This document shows positions 27,539 through 35,952 of a stretch of 64,000 nt of DNA, one piece after another; the first letter of the stretch is position 1, and each line of letters starts with the position of its first letter. The DNA is from an uncultured Haliea sp. GTDB taxonomy: Bacteria > Pseudomonadota > Gammaproteobacteria > Pseudomonadales > Halieaceae. The notes beneath the pieces were generated by a model. That model saw only the letters and a list, made by a program, of their open reading frames with translations, was not told the DNA's origin and ran no database searches. A program made the translations under genes and the position numbers. The DNA lies in NCBI GenBank assembly GCA_913061145.1, contig CAJXUQ010000004.1, positions 1-64,000 of the forward strand, written 5' to 3'.

Positions 27539-28141
27539 TTACTCCTCGATCTGGGGAACGCGCGCAAACGGAATAAGACCCTGCGGGGAATTGAGCGCTG
27601 CGTGCTCCGCGTGCTCCTGCATGTACTGGTACATGCGTTGACGCGCCAGCTCGCGATAGGCTGTGCGTGCCGCAGGCTCCAACTGCGGAACCGCCTGCGC
27701 GCCGTAGCTCGCGCGCATTGGCACGGCGCCAAGGCTGTTGACAAAACCCACGGCCGAAACGCCACTGGCTGCGACCGGCGCGCTGACGGCGTCCGGGCTT
27801 CCCGCCTGGTACAGTTGCTGCCCCCCCAGCACAACCACCGCCGTGACGGAGGCGGCTACCGCGAGACTGGCCAGCGGCCGCAGCCAGCGCTCGCGCAGAC
27901 CGGGACGGCGCTCTCCTGCGCCCGCTTCGGCCGCGAGGGCAGCGCTGACACTGCGGGAAATATCCAGCCCGGCGTGGCTGACTGGCTGTCCTGCCATGAC
28001 CGACCGGGCGACCTGATAGCGCACCCAGGTCTGGCGCAAATCAGTGTTGTGCTCAAGTTCACCCAGTACGCGATGCAGTTCCAGTTCCGTCGCTTCGTCG
28101 TCCATCAATGCCGAGAGAGACTCACGCAGTTGTTCTGTCAT
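27539..28141 (-). CDS. rseA: Anti-sigma-E factor RseA/MucA
   Basis: A 200-residue single-pass inner-membrane anti-sigma factor. The N-terminal sigma-binding domain is typical (MTEQLRESLSALMDDEATELELHRVLGELEHNTDLRQTWVRYQ), with one membrane helix (LASLAVAASVTAVVVLGGQQLYQ) and a periplasmic tail. On envelope stress it is cleaved to release sigma-E. The start at 28141 is the family start; a frame three codons longer exists. A 111-nt spacer separates it from rpoE, unusually long for this pair but with no gene in it. Confidence 0.92.
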   Translation of the reverse strand: MTEQLRESLSALMDDEATELELHRVLGELEHNTDLRQTWVRYQVARSVMAGQPVSHAGLDISRSVSAALAAEAGAGERRPGLRERWLRPLASLAVAASVTAVVVLGGQQLYQAGSPDAVSAPVAASGVSAVGFVNSLGAVPMRASYGAQAVPQLEPAARTAYRELARQRMYQYMQEHAEHAALNSPQGLIPFARVPQIEE

Positions 28142-28252
28142 TACCCACATCCTCTGCCTGTTGTACCGGCGTTGTCAGTTGCTTCAAATACGCGGGGCAG
28201 TTCACACATTGCGCTGCCCGACTTGCCTGTATTGCTCTGGCGCCACTTGCCG

Positions 28253-28837
28253 TCACGCCACACCATCGATCTGCTGGCGGACCTGCCGGTCTATCGCCTC
28301 CCGGGCACGGAAGATGCGTGATCGCACCGTACCGACTGGACAGCCCATGATCTCCGCGATGTCCTCATAGCTGAGACCATCAAACTCGCGCAAAGTTACC
28401 GCGGTGCGCAAATCATCCGGCAATTCCGCAATGGCCCGATCGACAACCTGCTTGAGCTCTTCACCGAAAAGTGCGCTCTCGGGTGTCTCAATCTCACGCA
28501 GCGCGGCGCCGCCTTCAAAATATTCCGCATCATCGATCTCGACATCGGAACCTGGTGGCCGCCTCGAGCGAGCCACAAGATGATTCTTCGCCGTGTTGAT
28601 CGCTATCCTGTACAACCAGGTATAAAACGCGCTGTCGCCACGAAACCGCGGCAGCGCCCTGTAGGCCTTGATAAACGCTTCCTGCGCCACGTCCTGCACC
28701 TCATCGGCGTCATGCACATAACGGCTGATCAGGCTGAAAATCTTGTGCTGGTATTTCAGCACCAGCACATCGAATGCCCGCAAATCGCCCTTCTGTACAC
28801 GCGCCACGAGTTGCTGGTCGGTCTCTGCCGCTGTCAC
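28253..28837 (-). CDS. rpoE: RNA polymerase sigma-E factor (AlgU/RpoE)
   Basis: A 194-residue ECF sigma factor. Region 2 is clear (LVARVQKGDLRAFDVLVLKYQHKIFSLISRYV, DEVQDVAQEAFIKAYRALPRFRGDSAFYTWLYRIAINTAKN), and region 4 is LPDDLRTAVTLREFDGLSYEDIAEIMGCPVGTVRSRIFRARE. It directs envelope-stress transcription and is held inactive by RseA. The start is GTG, with AAAGGAG seven bases upstream. A sigma-E-type promoter about 100 nt upstream suggests autoregulation. Confidence 0.96.
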   Translation of the reverse strand: MTAAETDQQLVARVQKGDLRAFDVLVLKYQHKIFSLISRYVHDADEVQDVAQEAFIKAYRALPRFRGDSAFYTWLYRIAINTAKNHLVARSRRPPGSDVEIDDAEYFEGGAALREIETPESALFGEELKQVVDRAIAELPDDLRTAVTLREFDGLSYEDIAEIMGCPVGTVRSRIFRAREAIDRQVRQQIDGVA

Positions 28838-28939
28838 TCCGTGACTCCTTTCCTGCTCAATGCCAGCATTTCACTGCTGCGAACCGGCGGCCCGGTAGCG
28901 ACCACAATTTGGACAATCACACTCACGCCACGATGCCTG

Positions 28940-28967
28940 TAAGAGGGGCTGTTGCCCAAAAAGTTCC
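28940..28967 (-). promoter_or_regulatory. Sigma-E (AlgU)-dependent promoter of rpoE
   Basis: On the minus strand GGAACTT (28967-28961) is followed after 16 nt by TCTTA (28944-28940), matching the sigma-E/AlgU consensus GAACTT-N16-TCTNA. It lies about 100 nt upstream of the rpoE GTG. Autoregulation from such a promoter is established for rpoE and algU in other species; here it is inferred from sequence. Confidence 0.85.
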
Positions 28968-28988
28968 ACAATGGTGTATTTCCTTAAT

Positions 28989-29020
28989 CCGGGATACCTC
29001 GTTTATACTCGCCATCCCGG
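28989..29020 (+). promoter_or_regulatory. nadB promoter/operator candidate: inverted repeat around a -10 hexamer
   Basis: CCGGGAT (28989-28995) and ATCCCGG (29014-29020) are a perfect 7-bp inverted repeat. The 18-nt spacer contains TATACT (29004-29009), a five-of-six -10 hexamer directed toward nadB. The -35 is poor (TTCCTT at 28980). A repressor bound to these arms would cover the -10, the arrangement expected of an operator. The arms could alternatively form an RNA hairpin. Confidence 0.45.
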
Positions 29021-29099
29021 TGACCTGCTCTAAACTGTGTTACGTAAGTTATTGAGCAACATAATATATTTCACATCCTGAGGCAGCAAGCACCCACTT

Positions 29100-30707
29100 A
29101 TGTCCGCCACGTCCCTGCAACACGATGTCCTGATCATTGGCGGCGGCGCTGCCGGACTCAGTGCCGCACTGCGCCTGCCTGACCACCTGCGGGTCGCCCT
29201 GGTCTGCAAGGGAGACCTCAATGAGGGCTCGACCTACTGGGCTCAGGGCGGGATGGCCGCCGTACTGGATTCGTCGGATACCGTGGATTCCCACGTCGCC
29301 GACACCCTGGTTGCGGGCGCCGGCCTGTGCAACCCCGAGGCCGTGCACTTCACCGTCAGCCACAGTCGCCGCTGTGTCGAGTGGCTGGTGGAGCAGGGTG
29401 TGGACTTCGACCTGCGACACGGGGCGTCAAGCGAGTTCCACCTCGCCATGGAAGGCGGACACAGTCACCGCCGCATTATCCACGCAGCCGATCGCACCGG
29501 TCGAGCAATTTCTGAGGTCCTCACCGAGCGCGTGCTTGCCGCGGCCAACATCGACGTGTTCCCGCACCGGGTCGCCGTCGACCTGGTCACCCATGAGGGG
29601 CGCTGCGAAGGAGCCTATATCCTCGACCGCGAGCGCGACCGTGTCGACCTGTTCCAGGCTCGTGCCGTGGTGCTGGCCACCGGTGGTGCAAGCAAGGCCT
29701 ACCTGTATACAAGTAATCCCGACGGCGCCAGCGGGGATGGCATCGCCATGGCATGGCGCGCGGGTTGTCGCGTTGCAAATCTGGAATTCAACCAGTTCCA
29801 CCCCACCTGCCTCTACCATCCCAAAGCGAAGTCGTTTCTGATTACCGAGGCGATTCGCGGCGAGGGCGGAAAACTGCGGCTGCCGGACGGCAGCCAGTTC
29901 ATGCACAATTTCGATCCCCGGGCGGAGCTGGCGCCACGGGATATTGTTGCCCGCGCCATTGACCACGAGATGAAGCGACTGGGCGTGGACTGTGTGTTTC
30001 TCGACATATCGCACAAGCCGCGCGCCTTCCTTGAAGAACACTTCCCGACCATCACCAGCCGCTGCATGGAGCTGGGCATCGACATCGCACGCGAGCCCAT
30101 TCCGGTGGTACCGGCGGCCCACTACACCTGTGGTGGTGTCATCGTGGACACCGCGGGCCGCAGCGATGTGAGCGGGCTCTACGTGATTGGCGAGGCCTCC
30201 TGTACAGGTCTGCACGGTGCTAACCGGATGGCCAGTAATTCATTGCTGGAGTGCATTGTCTTTGCCGAGTCCGCCGCCGCGGATATCGCCGCCACCATTG
30301 CACAGTGTCCGCCACCCCAGCCCGCCCCACCGTGGGACGAGAGCCAGGTAACGGATTCCGACGAGGACGTGGTGATCTCACACAACTGGGACGAACTGCG
30401 GCGGTTCATGTGGGATTACGTGGGCATCGTGCGCACGAACAAACGCCTGGCCCGGGCCGAGCATCGCATCCGGCTGCTGCAGGATGAAATCAACGAGTAT
30501 TACAGCAACTACAAGGTCAGCAATGACCTGCTCGAACTGCGCAATCTGGCGATGGTCGCGGAACTGATGATCCGTTGCGCGCAGGCACGCAAAGAAAGCC
30601 GAGGCCTGCACTACACCCTCGACTACCCCGAACTGCTCGAGCGGGCAGAGGACACCGTACTCACGCCGGAGGCACCGGGCGCTGACACGCCGTCCATCGC
30701 CCGCTGA
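29100..30707 (+). CDS. nadB: L-aspartate oxidase
   Basis: A 535-residue FAD enzyme that oxidises aspartate to iminoaspartate, the first step of de novo NAD synthesis. The Rossmann FAD-binding motif [17 protein letters not shown] opens the protein, [15 protein letters not shown] follows, then [28 protein letters not shown] and [12 protein letters not shown] line the active site, and the C-terminal helical domain is complete. The length is typical. No strong ribosome-binding site precedes ATG 29100. It is divergent from rpoE, a common neighbour of nadB in Gammaproteobacteria. nadA and nadC are not in the window. Confidence 0.96.
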   Translation: MSATSLQHDVLIIGGGAAGLSAALRLPDHLRVALVCKGDLNEGSTYWAQGGMAAVLDSSDTVDSHVADTLVAGAGLCNPEAVHFTVSHSRRCVEWLVEQGVDFDLRHGASSEFHLAMEGGHSHRRIIHAADRTGRAISEVLTERVLAAANIDVFPHRVAVDLVTHEGRCEGAYILDRERDRVDLFQARAVVLATGGASKAYLYTSNPDGASGDGIAMAWRAGCRVANLEFNQFHPTCLYHPKAKSFLITEAIRGEGGKLRLPDGSQFMHNFDPRAELAPRDIVARAIDHEMKRLGVDCVFLDISHKPRAFLEEHFPTITSRCMELGIDIAREPIPVVPAAHYTCGGVIVDTAGRSDVSGLYVIGEASCTGLHGANRMASNSLLECIVFAESAAADIAATIAQCPPPQPAPPWDESQVTDSDEDVVISHNWDELRRFMWDYVGIVRTNKRLARAEHRIRLLQDEINEYYSNYKVSNDLLELRNLAMVAELMIRCAQARKESRGLHYTLDYPELLERAEDTVLTPEAPGADTPSIAR

Positions 30708-30825
30708 AGCGCGCTGCGCCAACCGTCCACCGCGCGGAGAAACCTGTATTAATACCGTAATTCCCGCTGCGGGCACGCTCGCCATCGGGTGTAACGTTTT
30801 GTCGGTAGCTGAGGGGTGTTGGCCG

Positions 30826-31143
30826 ATGCAGGGCGTTCACAGAGCAAACAGGTGGTGGCTGAAGGGCTTGGCTCCCCTGCTTTTCCTGCTCGCCTGCGCT
30901 CTCGGTAGCGCCCTGAGTTCAGTGGCTGCGGCGAGCGACCCCGGAGCCGGCCTGGCAAGCTACGGCGATGTCATCGATACCTCGCTGTTCGAGGACAGCA
31001 AAAGCGAGCCGGCACTGCCCGGTCGCGCACTGGCCGAGTCGCTCGATACCGGATACCACGTTGCTGCCTGCGGTGCCCTGCGCCGACCGGCGAGTGCACT
31101 CCCCTATCCCCCCCACAACCCCAGGGCGCCCCCCGTTCGTTGA
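30826..31143 (+). CDS. Small exported hypothetical protein
   Basis: I do not recognise this gene. It encodes 105 residues: a basic start (MQGVHRANRWWLKG), a hydrophobic core (LAPLLFLLACALGSALSS) and a likely signal peptidase site after AAA. A short acidic mature part follows, then a proline-rich tail (ALPYPPHNPRAPPVR). A cysteine in the hydrophobic core does not form a good lipobox. GAGGGG lies 9 nt before the ATG. Codon choice looks like the surrounding genes for most of its length, but the Pro-rich tail could be non-coding read-through. It may be transcribed together with the CBS gene 68 nt downstream. Confidence 0.45.
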   Translation: MQGVHRANRWWLKGLAPLLFLLACALGSALSSVAAASDPGAGLASYGDVIDTSLFEDSKSEPALPGRALAESLDTGYHVAACGALRRPASALPYPPHNPRAPPVR

Positions 31144-31211
31144 ATCTCTCCGTCACCCTTTTTTCTGACACAACAAGGTCCACGCATCGCGTGTGCCTAG
31201 GGAGATATTCC

Positions 31212-31787
31212 ATGGACGCTTACAAATCACTGCACACTCTGCCGCTGACCGAGGTCAAACGCATTCACCAGCCCGAACTGCCGCGCGATCTGCAGCTTTC
31301 CAGCCCGGCCAGTAAAGCCCTGCTGGATTTTGACTTTACCGCGCCTCCATTGCTGGAAAGCAATACCGGCATTGCCGAAGCCCTGATGCTGCTGGACCGC
31401 GAGCACGCCAGCCTGAAACTGGTCATCAACATGGATGAACAGTTGAAAGGCATTATCACCCGCCGTGACCTGGTCTCATCGCGGCTCATGCAGGTGGCTG
31501 TCGCCACCGGCAAGGTGCGCCAGGACCTGACGGTGGGCGATGTGATGACACCGTGCTCAGCACTGCAGGGCGTACGTCACGACCAGGTCTTGCACGCCAA
31601 CGTCGGCAGGATTCTGCAGACCATGCAGCACCTTGGCCAGGACTACCTGATGGTGATTGCCAACGACGGCGTGAGCCTGCGCGGCCTGCTGGATGCGCGA
31701 CAGATTGCCCGTCGCCTGCAGGTTGACTACCAGGATCGTATCCAGGCACGCACCTTCGCCGACATCTGCGAAGCCCTGCTGCACTAG
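31212..31787 (+). CDS. CBS domain protein
   Basis: A 191-residue cytoplasmic protein with a Bateman pair. The first CBS unit includes LLESNTGIAEALMLLDREHASLKLVINMDEQLKGIITRRDLVSSRLM, and the second starts VGDVMTPCSALQGVRHDQVLHANVGRILQTMQHLGQDYLMVIAND and ends LRGLLDARQIARRL. CBS pairs bind adenosine-type nucleotides and usually control an attached or partner protein; no catalytic domain is attached here, so its partner is unknown. The start at 31212 has GGAG at good spacing. An imperfect hairpin follows the stop before the convergent sulfatase. Confidence 0.85.
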   Translation: MDAYKSLHTLPLTEVKRIHQPELPRDLQLSSPASKALLDFDFTAPPLLESNTGIAEALMLLDREHASLKLVINMDEQLKGIITRRDLVSSRLMQVAVATGKVRQDLTVGDVMTPCSALQGVRHDQVLHANVGRILQTMQHLGQDYLMVIANDGVSLRGLLDARQIARRLQVDYQDRIQARTFADICEALLH

Positions 31788-31797
31788 CTACGGGCAG

Positions 31798-31833
31798 GGC
31801 GGGCCCGAAACGCAAGCGCGGCTCGGGCTCGCC
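31798..31833. terminator. Hairpin between convergent CBS and sulfatase genes
   Basis: GGCGGGCCCGA (31798-31808) pairs with TCGGGCTCGCC (31823-31833) with one G-T wobble, around a 14-nt loop. It lies 10 nt after the CBS stop and 42 nt from the sulfatase stop. It lacks a T tract on both strands, so it would be a pausing or 3'-end-protecting structure rather than a classical intrinsic terminator. Confidence 0.35.
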
Positions 31834-31874
31834 GCAGGGGATAGCGCTCAGGCAGGCCCGAGTTAAGCGCCTGC

Positions 31875-33434
31875 TCAGCCGCCGGCCGCCTGCGCGGCGG
31901 TGGCGCGCATCTGCTGCATTTGCTGCATCTGCTGCATGATGCGGTCAATCGTGAAACTCGCCGTCGGCTGCCGCGGCGGGAATTCGCGGAACGTGGCCAG
32001 CCACTTGCCGACTTCCTGCTGCACCGGCACAAACAACCACAGCTGATCGGCAAAGAAGCGCGAGTACAGGCCGGAATCGATGGACGTTTCGTAGGGGTCG
32101 CTGCGCAGGTTGATGATGCGCGGGAAGTTCAGCGCCTCGCGCGGGCCGCTCCAGCCCTGCATTGCCCAGGCGAAATGCAGCTTCCAGTCGCCCCAGCGCA
32201 AGGCGTTGAAGTTGGCGTTGTCGTCAAAGTAGAACAGATTGTTGCGCTTGCCGGGGCTCCTGCCAGCCAGCAGTTCAGTCTGGTCATAGCCATCGAGATA
32301 CACCTTGAAGGTCTTGTTGCCTACACGATGTCCGCGCAGCAATTTATCTTTGATATCCGGTTCACCCACCGCTGTCAGCAGCGTGGGCAGCCAGTCGAGG
32401 TGGGAAAAAATGTCGTTGATGATGGTTCCCGGCTCGACCACACCGGGCCAGCGGATCATCGCCGGCACCCGGAAGCCCCCCTCCCAGGTAGAACCCTTCT
32501 CACCACGAAACGGCTCAACGCCCCCGTCCGGGTAGGTATTGGTTTGCGCACCGTTATCAGTCGAGTAGATCACGATTGTGTTGTCAGCAATACCCATAGC
32601 GTCCAACGTGTCCAGCAGTTGCCCGACGTGGTCGTCGTGTTCCATCAGGCCATCCGCGTACAGACCGTAGCCCGACGCGCCGTCCCACTTCGGTGCCAGC
32701 CGCGTCCAGTTGTGCATGCGCGTGGCATTGAACCAGACAAAAAACGGCTTCTCGTCGCGCTGCGCACGGCTCATGAAATCAATCGCCGCATCGGTAAACT
32801 CCTGGTCCACCGTTTCCATGCGCTTGCGGCTCAAAGGACCTGTGTCCTCGATGCGGCCATCGGCATAGGACCGAATCACACCGCGCGGGGCAAAGCGTTT
32901 ACGGAACTCCGGATCCTTCGGATAGAAATAGGTTTCCGGTTCCTCCTCGGCATTAAGGTGATAGAGGTTGCCGAAGAACTCGTCGAAGCCGTGATTGCTG
33001 GGGAGGAACTCGTCTTTGTCTCCGAGGTGGTTCTTGCCAAACTGACCGGTTGCATAGCCGTGGGGCTTGAGCAGTTCAGCAATGGTGGGGTCCTCAGGCC
33101 GCAGGCCGATTTCTGCGCCCGGCATCCCCACCTTGAGCAGCCCCGTACGCAGGGGGTGCTGGCCGGTGATGAACGCGGATCGTCCGGCGGTGCAGCTCTG
33201 CTCGCCGTAGTAGTCAGTGAAGCGCGCACCCTGCTGCGCAATCCGGTCAATATTCGGCGTGCTGCCACCGAGCATACCCTGGTGGTAGGCACTGAGATTG
33301 GACCAGCCGATATCGTCCCCCCAGATCACAAGGATGTTGGGTTTTTGGCCGGCCGCGCCCACCGAGTCTGCCCCCAGCAGGAACAGTATCGCAAGCAGAT
33401 GCCGCCAGGCGCGAGTCGGATTACGCGTTATCAT
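31875..33434 (-). CDS. Arylsulfatase-type sulfatase (S1 family)
   Basis: A 519-residue secreted sulfatase with a signal peptide ending near SVGAAGQ. The metal-binding start PNILVIWGDDIGWSNLS is followed by EQSCTAGRSAFITGQHPLRTG. This holds the cysteine to be converted to formylglycine, in a CxAxR variant of the usual CxPxR. Other active-site segments are GKNHLGDKDEFLP and IVIYSTDNGAQTN. Such enzymes remove sulfate from aryl or glycan esters. No maturase or glycan locus is adjacent. The C-terminus has a Gln-Met repeat (IMQQMQQMQQM) encoded by three 9-bp tandem repeats (31911-31937) and an Ala-rich tail. Confidence 0.92.
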   Translation of the reverse strand: MITRNPTRAWRHLLAILFLLGADSVGAAGQKPNILVIWGDDIGWSNLSAYHQGMLGGSTPNIDRIAQQGARFTDYYGEQSCTAGRSAFITGQHPLRTGLLKVGMPGAEIGLRPEDPTIAELLKPHGYATGQFGKNHLGDKDEFLPSNHGFDEFFGNLYHLNAEEEPETYFYPKDPEFRKRFAPRGVIRSYADGRIEDTGPLSRKRMETVDQEFTDAAIDFMSRAQRDEKPFFVWFNATRMHNWTRLAPKWDGASGYGLYADGLMEHDDHVGQLLDTLDAMGIADNTIVIYSTDNGAQTNTYPDGGVEPFRGEKGSTWEGGFRVPAMIRWPGVVEPGTIINDIFSHLDWLPTLLTAVGEPDIKDKLLRGHRVGNKTFKVYLDGYDQTELLAGRSPGKRNNLFYFDDNANFNALRWGDWKLHFAWAMQGWSGPREALNFPRIINLRSDPYETSIDSGLYSRFFADQLWLFVPVQQEVGKWLATFREFPPRQPTASFTIDRIMQQMQQMQQMRATAAQAAGG

Positions 33435-33649
33435 GTTATTGCCCTATCAAAAACTGGGCCCGTATTAGCGCACGACAGCACCTCGCGATGCCACTACACC
33501 AGCGCAATGACCCCGGCCAGGCACAAATACCCAAACCCGCAGCGCCCCCGGCTGTCCGCTCACGCAGCGGCCTCGAGGCCAGCGGGGTCACCCTTGCGTG
33601 CGGTACAGGACTTGATACCCTACGCCCGCCCATTTCCGAGGAAGACCAC

Positions 33650-35185
33650 ATGCCCTCCAGTTACATGACGCTGCGATCGCTGCTGGCACCGCTGTGCTTT
33701 GGTGCCGTCCTGCTGCTGACCCCACCGCCTGTCACCGCCGATGACAGCGACGACACGGCCGAAGCAGCACTGCCTGTCCCGCCACCGCTGCACGCCGAAA
33801 GCAGCGGACGGGTGCGAATCGACGGCAAGCACATCGATTATCGCGCGACTGCCGGCACGCTGGAGATGAAAAATGATGACAGCGAGGTGATCGCCCATTA
33901 CGGCTACACCGCCTACGTGAGGGCAGACACAGACAAACGCAGCCGCCCGCTGCTTTTCGCCTACAACGGCGGGCCCGGCTCCGCCTCAATGTGGCTGCAC
34001 ATGGGCATACTCGGGCCACAGCGCACCGTGGTTGAGGACACCGCATTCAGCACCCGAGGCCCCTTTCGCTACACCAACAATGAATACAGCATTCTCGACA
34101 AGGCCGACCTGGTCATGATCGACCCCGTCGGCACCGGATTCTCACGCGCCGTCGGCAAAGGCAAAGGTGAAGACTTCTGGGGCGTCAGCAAGGATATCCA
34201 GACAGTCTCAGATTTTATCGCGCGCTACATTACGGCAAACGGCCGCTGGACGTCTCCCAAGTATCTGCTTGGGGAGAGCTACGGCGGCATACGCAGCGGC
34301 GGTGTGGCATGGGACCTGCTGAACCGCCACAGTATTGCGCTGGACGGGGTGGTGCTGGTCTCACCCTACATGGACTACATCGCCGGCAGCGCGGGCACCC
34401 CGAACGACCTGCCCTATGTGAACTACCTGTCCACGTTTGCCGCCACGGCCTGGTACCACGGCGTCAGCGAATTCCGTCCCGAGTCGCTGGACACGATGGT
34501 TGAAGAGGCCGAGCGCTTCGCGCTGGAGCAGTACGCCCCGCTGCTGTTGCAGGGCAGCGCCGCCAGCGCCGCGGCGCGCCAGGAGGTGCTGCGTGGCCTG
34601 CAGCGACTCACCGGCATCAGCGCGGATTACTGGGAGCGCGCCAACCTGCGAATCGATGAAGCGCGCTTCGCCAAGGAGTTGCTGCGCAACCAGCGCAAAA
34701 CAGTTGGTCGCATCGACTCCCGCTTTGTCGGCGACGGGATCAATCATGTAGCCGAGGACTTCATGTATGACCCCTTCTTCCCTGCCGTCGGCCCGGCCTT
34801 TGTCGCCACGTTCAACGACTATTATCGCGAGGTGATCGGGGTGAAGACCGACCTCACCTACATCACGTCGGCAGGACTCTGGGAAGCGTGGAGCCAGGAA
34901 CACACCCACCCCGGCCCCGTGGGCACGCAGCCCGTGGCCAACACGGCTGTGGACCTGGCTTTTGCAATGACCCAGAACCCCAATATGCGCGTTCTGGTGC
35001 AGCAGGGCTACTACGATCTGGCCACCCCACTCGGCGCCACCCGCCACTTCCTGCGGCATATGGATCTGCCGGAGAAACTGCGCGGCAATATCAGCGAAGC
35101 GTACTACGAAGCGGGTCACATGATGTACCTGCACCCTCCCTCCATGGCCAGCTTCAAGGCCGATCTCGCACACTTCATCCGTTAG
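33650..35185 (+). CDS. S10 family serine carboxypeptidase
   Basis: A 511-residue exported peptidase. It has a signal peptide (LRSLLAPLCFGAVLLLTPPPVTA), the oxyanion-hole motif FAYNGGPGSASMWLHMG, then DPVGTGFS, the nucleophile box LGESYGG, the Asp in GYYDLATP and the His in EAGHMMYLHP. Together these complete the carboxypeptidase Y-type triad; it removes C-terminal residues, probably in the periplasm. ATG at 33650 with GAGGAAG upstream is chosen; the frame is open further upstream but without coding features. Its stop overlaps the convergent ygfX stop by three bases. Confidence 0.93.
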   Translation: MPSSYMTLRSLLAPLCFGAVLLLTPPPVTADDSDDTAEAALPVPPPLHAESSGRVRIDGKHIDYRATAGTLEMKNDDSEVIAHYGYTAYVRADTDKRSRPLLFAYNGGPGSASMWLHMGILGPQRTVVEDTAFSTRGPFRYTNNEYSILDKADLVMIDPVGTGFSRAVGKGKGEDFWGVSKDIQTVSDFIARYITANGRWTSPKYLLGESYGGIRSGGVAWDLLNRHSIALDGVVLVSPYMDYIAGSAGTPNDLPYVNYLSTFAATAWYHGVSEFRPESLDTMVEEAERFALEQYAPLLLQGSAASAAARQEVLRGLQRLTGISADYWERANLRIDEARFAKELLRNQRKTVGRIDSRFVGDGINHVAEDFMYDPFFPAVGPAFVATFNDYYREVIGVKTDLTYITSAGLWEAWSQEHTHPGPVGTQPVANTAVDLAFAMTQNPNMRVLVQQGYYDLATPLGATRHFLRHMDLPEKLRGNISEAYYEAGHMMYLHPPSMASFKADLAHFIR

Positions 35186-35625
35186 CGGAAACGCTCCTCG
35201 CGAGGGCGGTAGACAAGCCACCAGCGGCGCAGTGCGCGGTAGTCGGCGTCATCAAAATCTGTCGCCCAGAGCCACAGGTAGTGCCGCCGGCGGCTGCCCA
35301 GGGGCACCCAGGCCAGTACGCAGACACGCGGCAGCAGGACGGCATCAGGTTCAAAGGCCACCGGTGCCAAACGACTGGAAGTGGGGCCGCTCAGCCAACA
35401 CTGGTGCGCATGGATCTCCAGATGCCAGCGGTCCTTGGGTCGCGGCATGCCCACCCGGGCAATGAGCACCCAGGCGGGTAATGCGGCCAGTGCATACCCC
35501 GGGTAGCCGCGCGCGGCCACCTCGGTGATGGCCAGCAGAAGCAGCAGACAGAACAGACACCAGCAGGGTTGTGGGCGACAGTCAGTCCAGGTCAGGACGA
35601 GTGAAGGTGAGTATGTTGCGAACAA
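35182..35625 (-). CDS. ygfX: YgfX-like membrane protein
   Basis: A 147-residue protein with two adjacent membrane helices near the N-terminus (WCLFCLLLLLAITEVAA and YALAALPAWVLIARV), then a soluble beta-rich part (WHLEIHAHQCWL) and a basic end (RRWWLVYRPREERF). Position immediately after sdhE and this layout match YgfX/CptA, a small inner-membrane protein reported to affect cytoskeletal proteins and flavinylation. The start is uncertain: the nearest start codon is TTG at 35625, giving a 44-nt overlap with sdhE; a GTG at 35694 is further inside sdhE. No ATG is suitably placed. Confidence 0.6.
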   Translation of the reverse strand: MFATYSPSLVLTWTDCRPQPCWCLFCLLLLLAITEVAARGYPGYALAALPAWVLIARVGMPRPKDRWHLEIHAHQCWLSGPTSSRLAPVAFEPDAVLLPRVCVLAWVPLGSRRRHYLWLWATDFDDADYRALRRWWLVYRPREERFR

Positions 35626-35842
35626 TGGCAGCCAGCTCCGGGTTCTCGGGCATCTCCCGGCGCAGGAACCAGCCAAACAACTCCTGATCCTCACAGAGCA
35701 TCAGCTGACGATAGCGTTCCCGATCGACGGCATCGAGCTGCGGGTAGCACTGGTCGACGAACGGTTCCAGCACAAGGTCGAGCTCCAGCATTCCGCGACG
35801 GCTGGCCCAGCGCATGCGATTGTGGTCTTCTGTGTCGAGCAT
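35582..35842 (-). CDS. sdhE: FAD assembly factor SdhE
   Basis: An 86-residue protein required for covalent attachment of FAD to succinate dehydrogenase and fumarate reductase. The signature HNRMRWASRRGMLELDLVLEPF (RGMLELD holding the key RGxxE region) is clear, followed by YRQLMLCEDQELFGWFLRREMPENPEL. ATG at 35842 has GGGAG five bases upstream; two further starts at 35854 and 35872 are in frame but less likely. It is divergent from ygfZ, a common arrangement. Confidence 0.94.
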   Translation of the reverse strand: MLDTEDHNRMRWASRRGMLELDLVLEPFVDQCYPQLDAVDRERYRQLMLCEDQELFGWFLRREMPENPELAAIVRNILTFTRPDLD

Positions 35843-35952
35843 GACAGCTCCCATTGGGTACGCAAACGTCAAAAGCCGCTATTATAGCCTGTCGTCGCCA
35901 CGCACGGCCAAACCGCGGCCGCACTACACAGACAGGAGGTGCAAAGCATACT

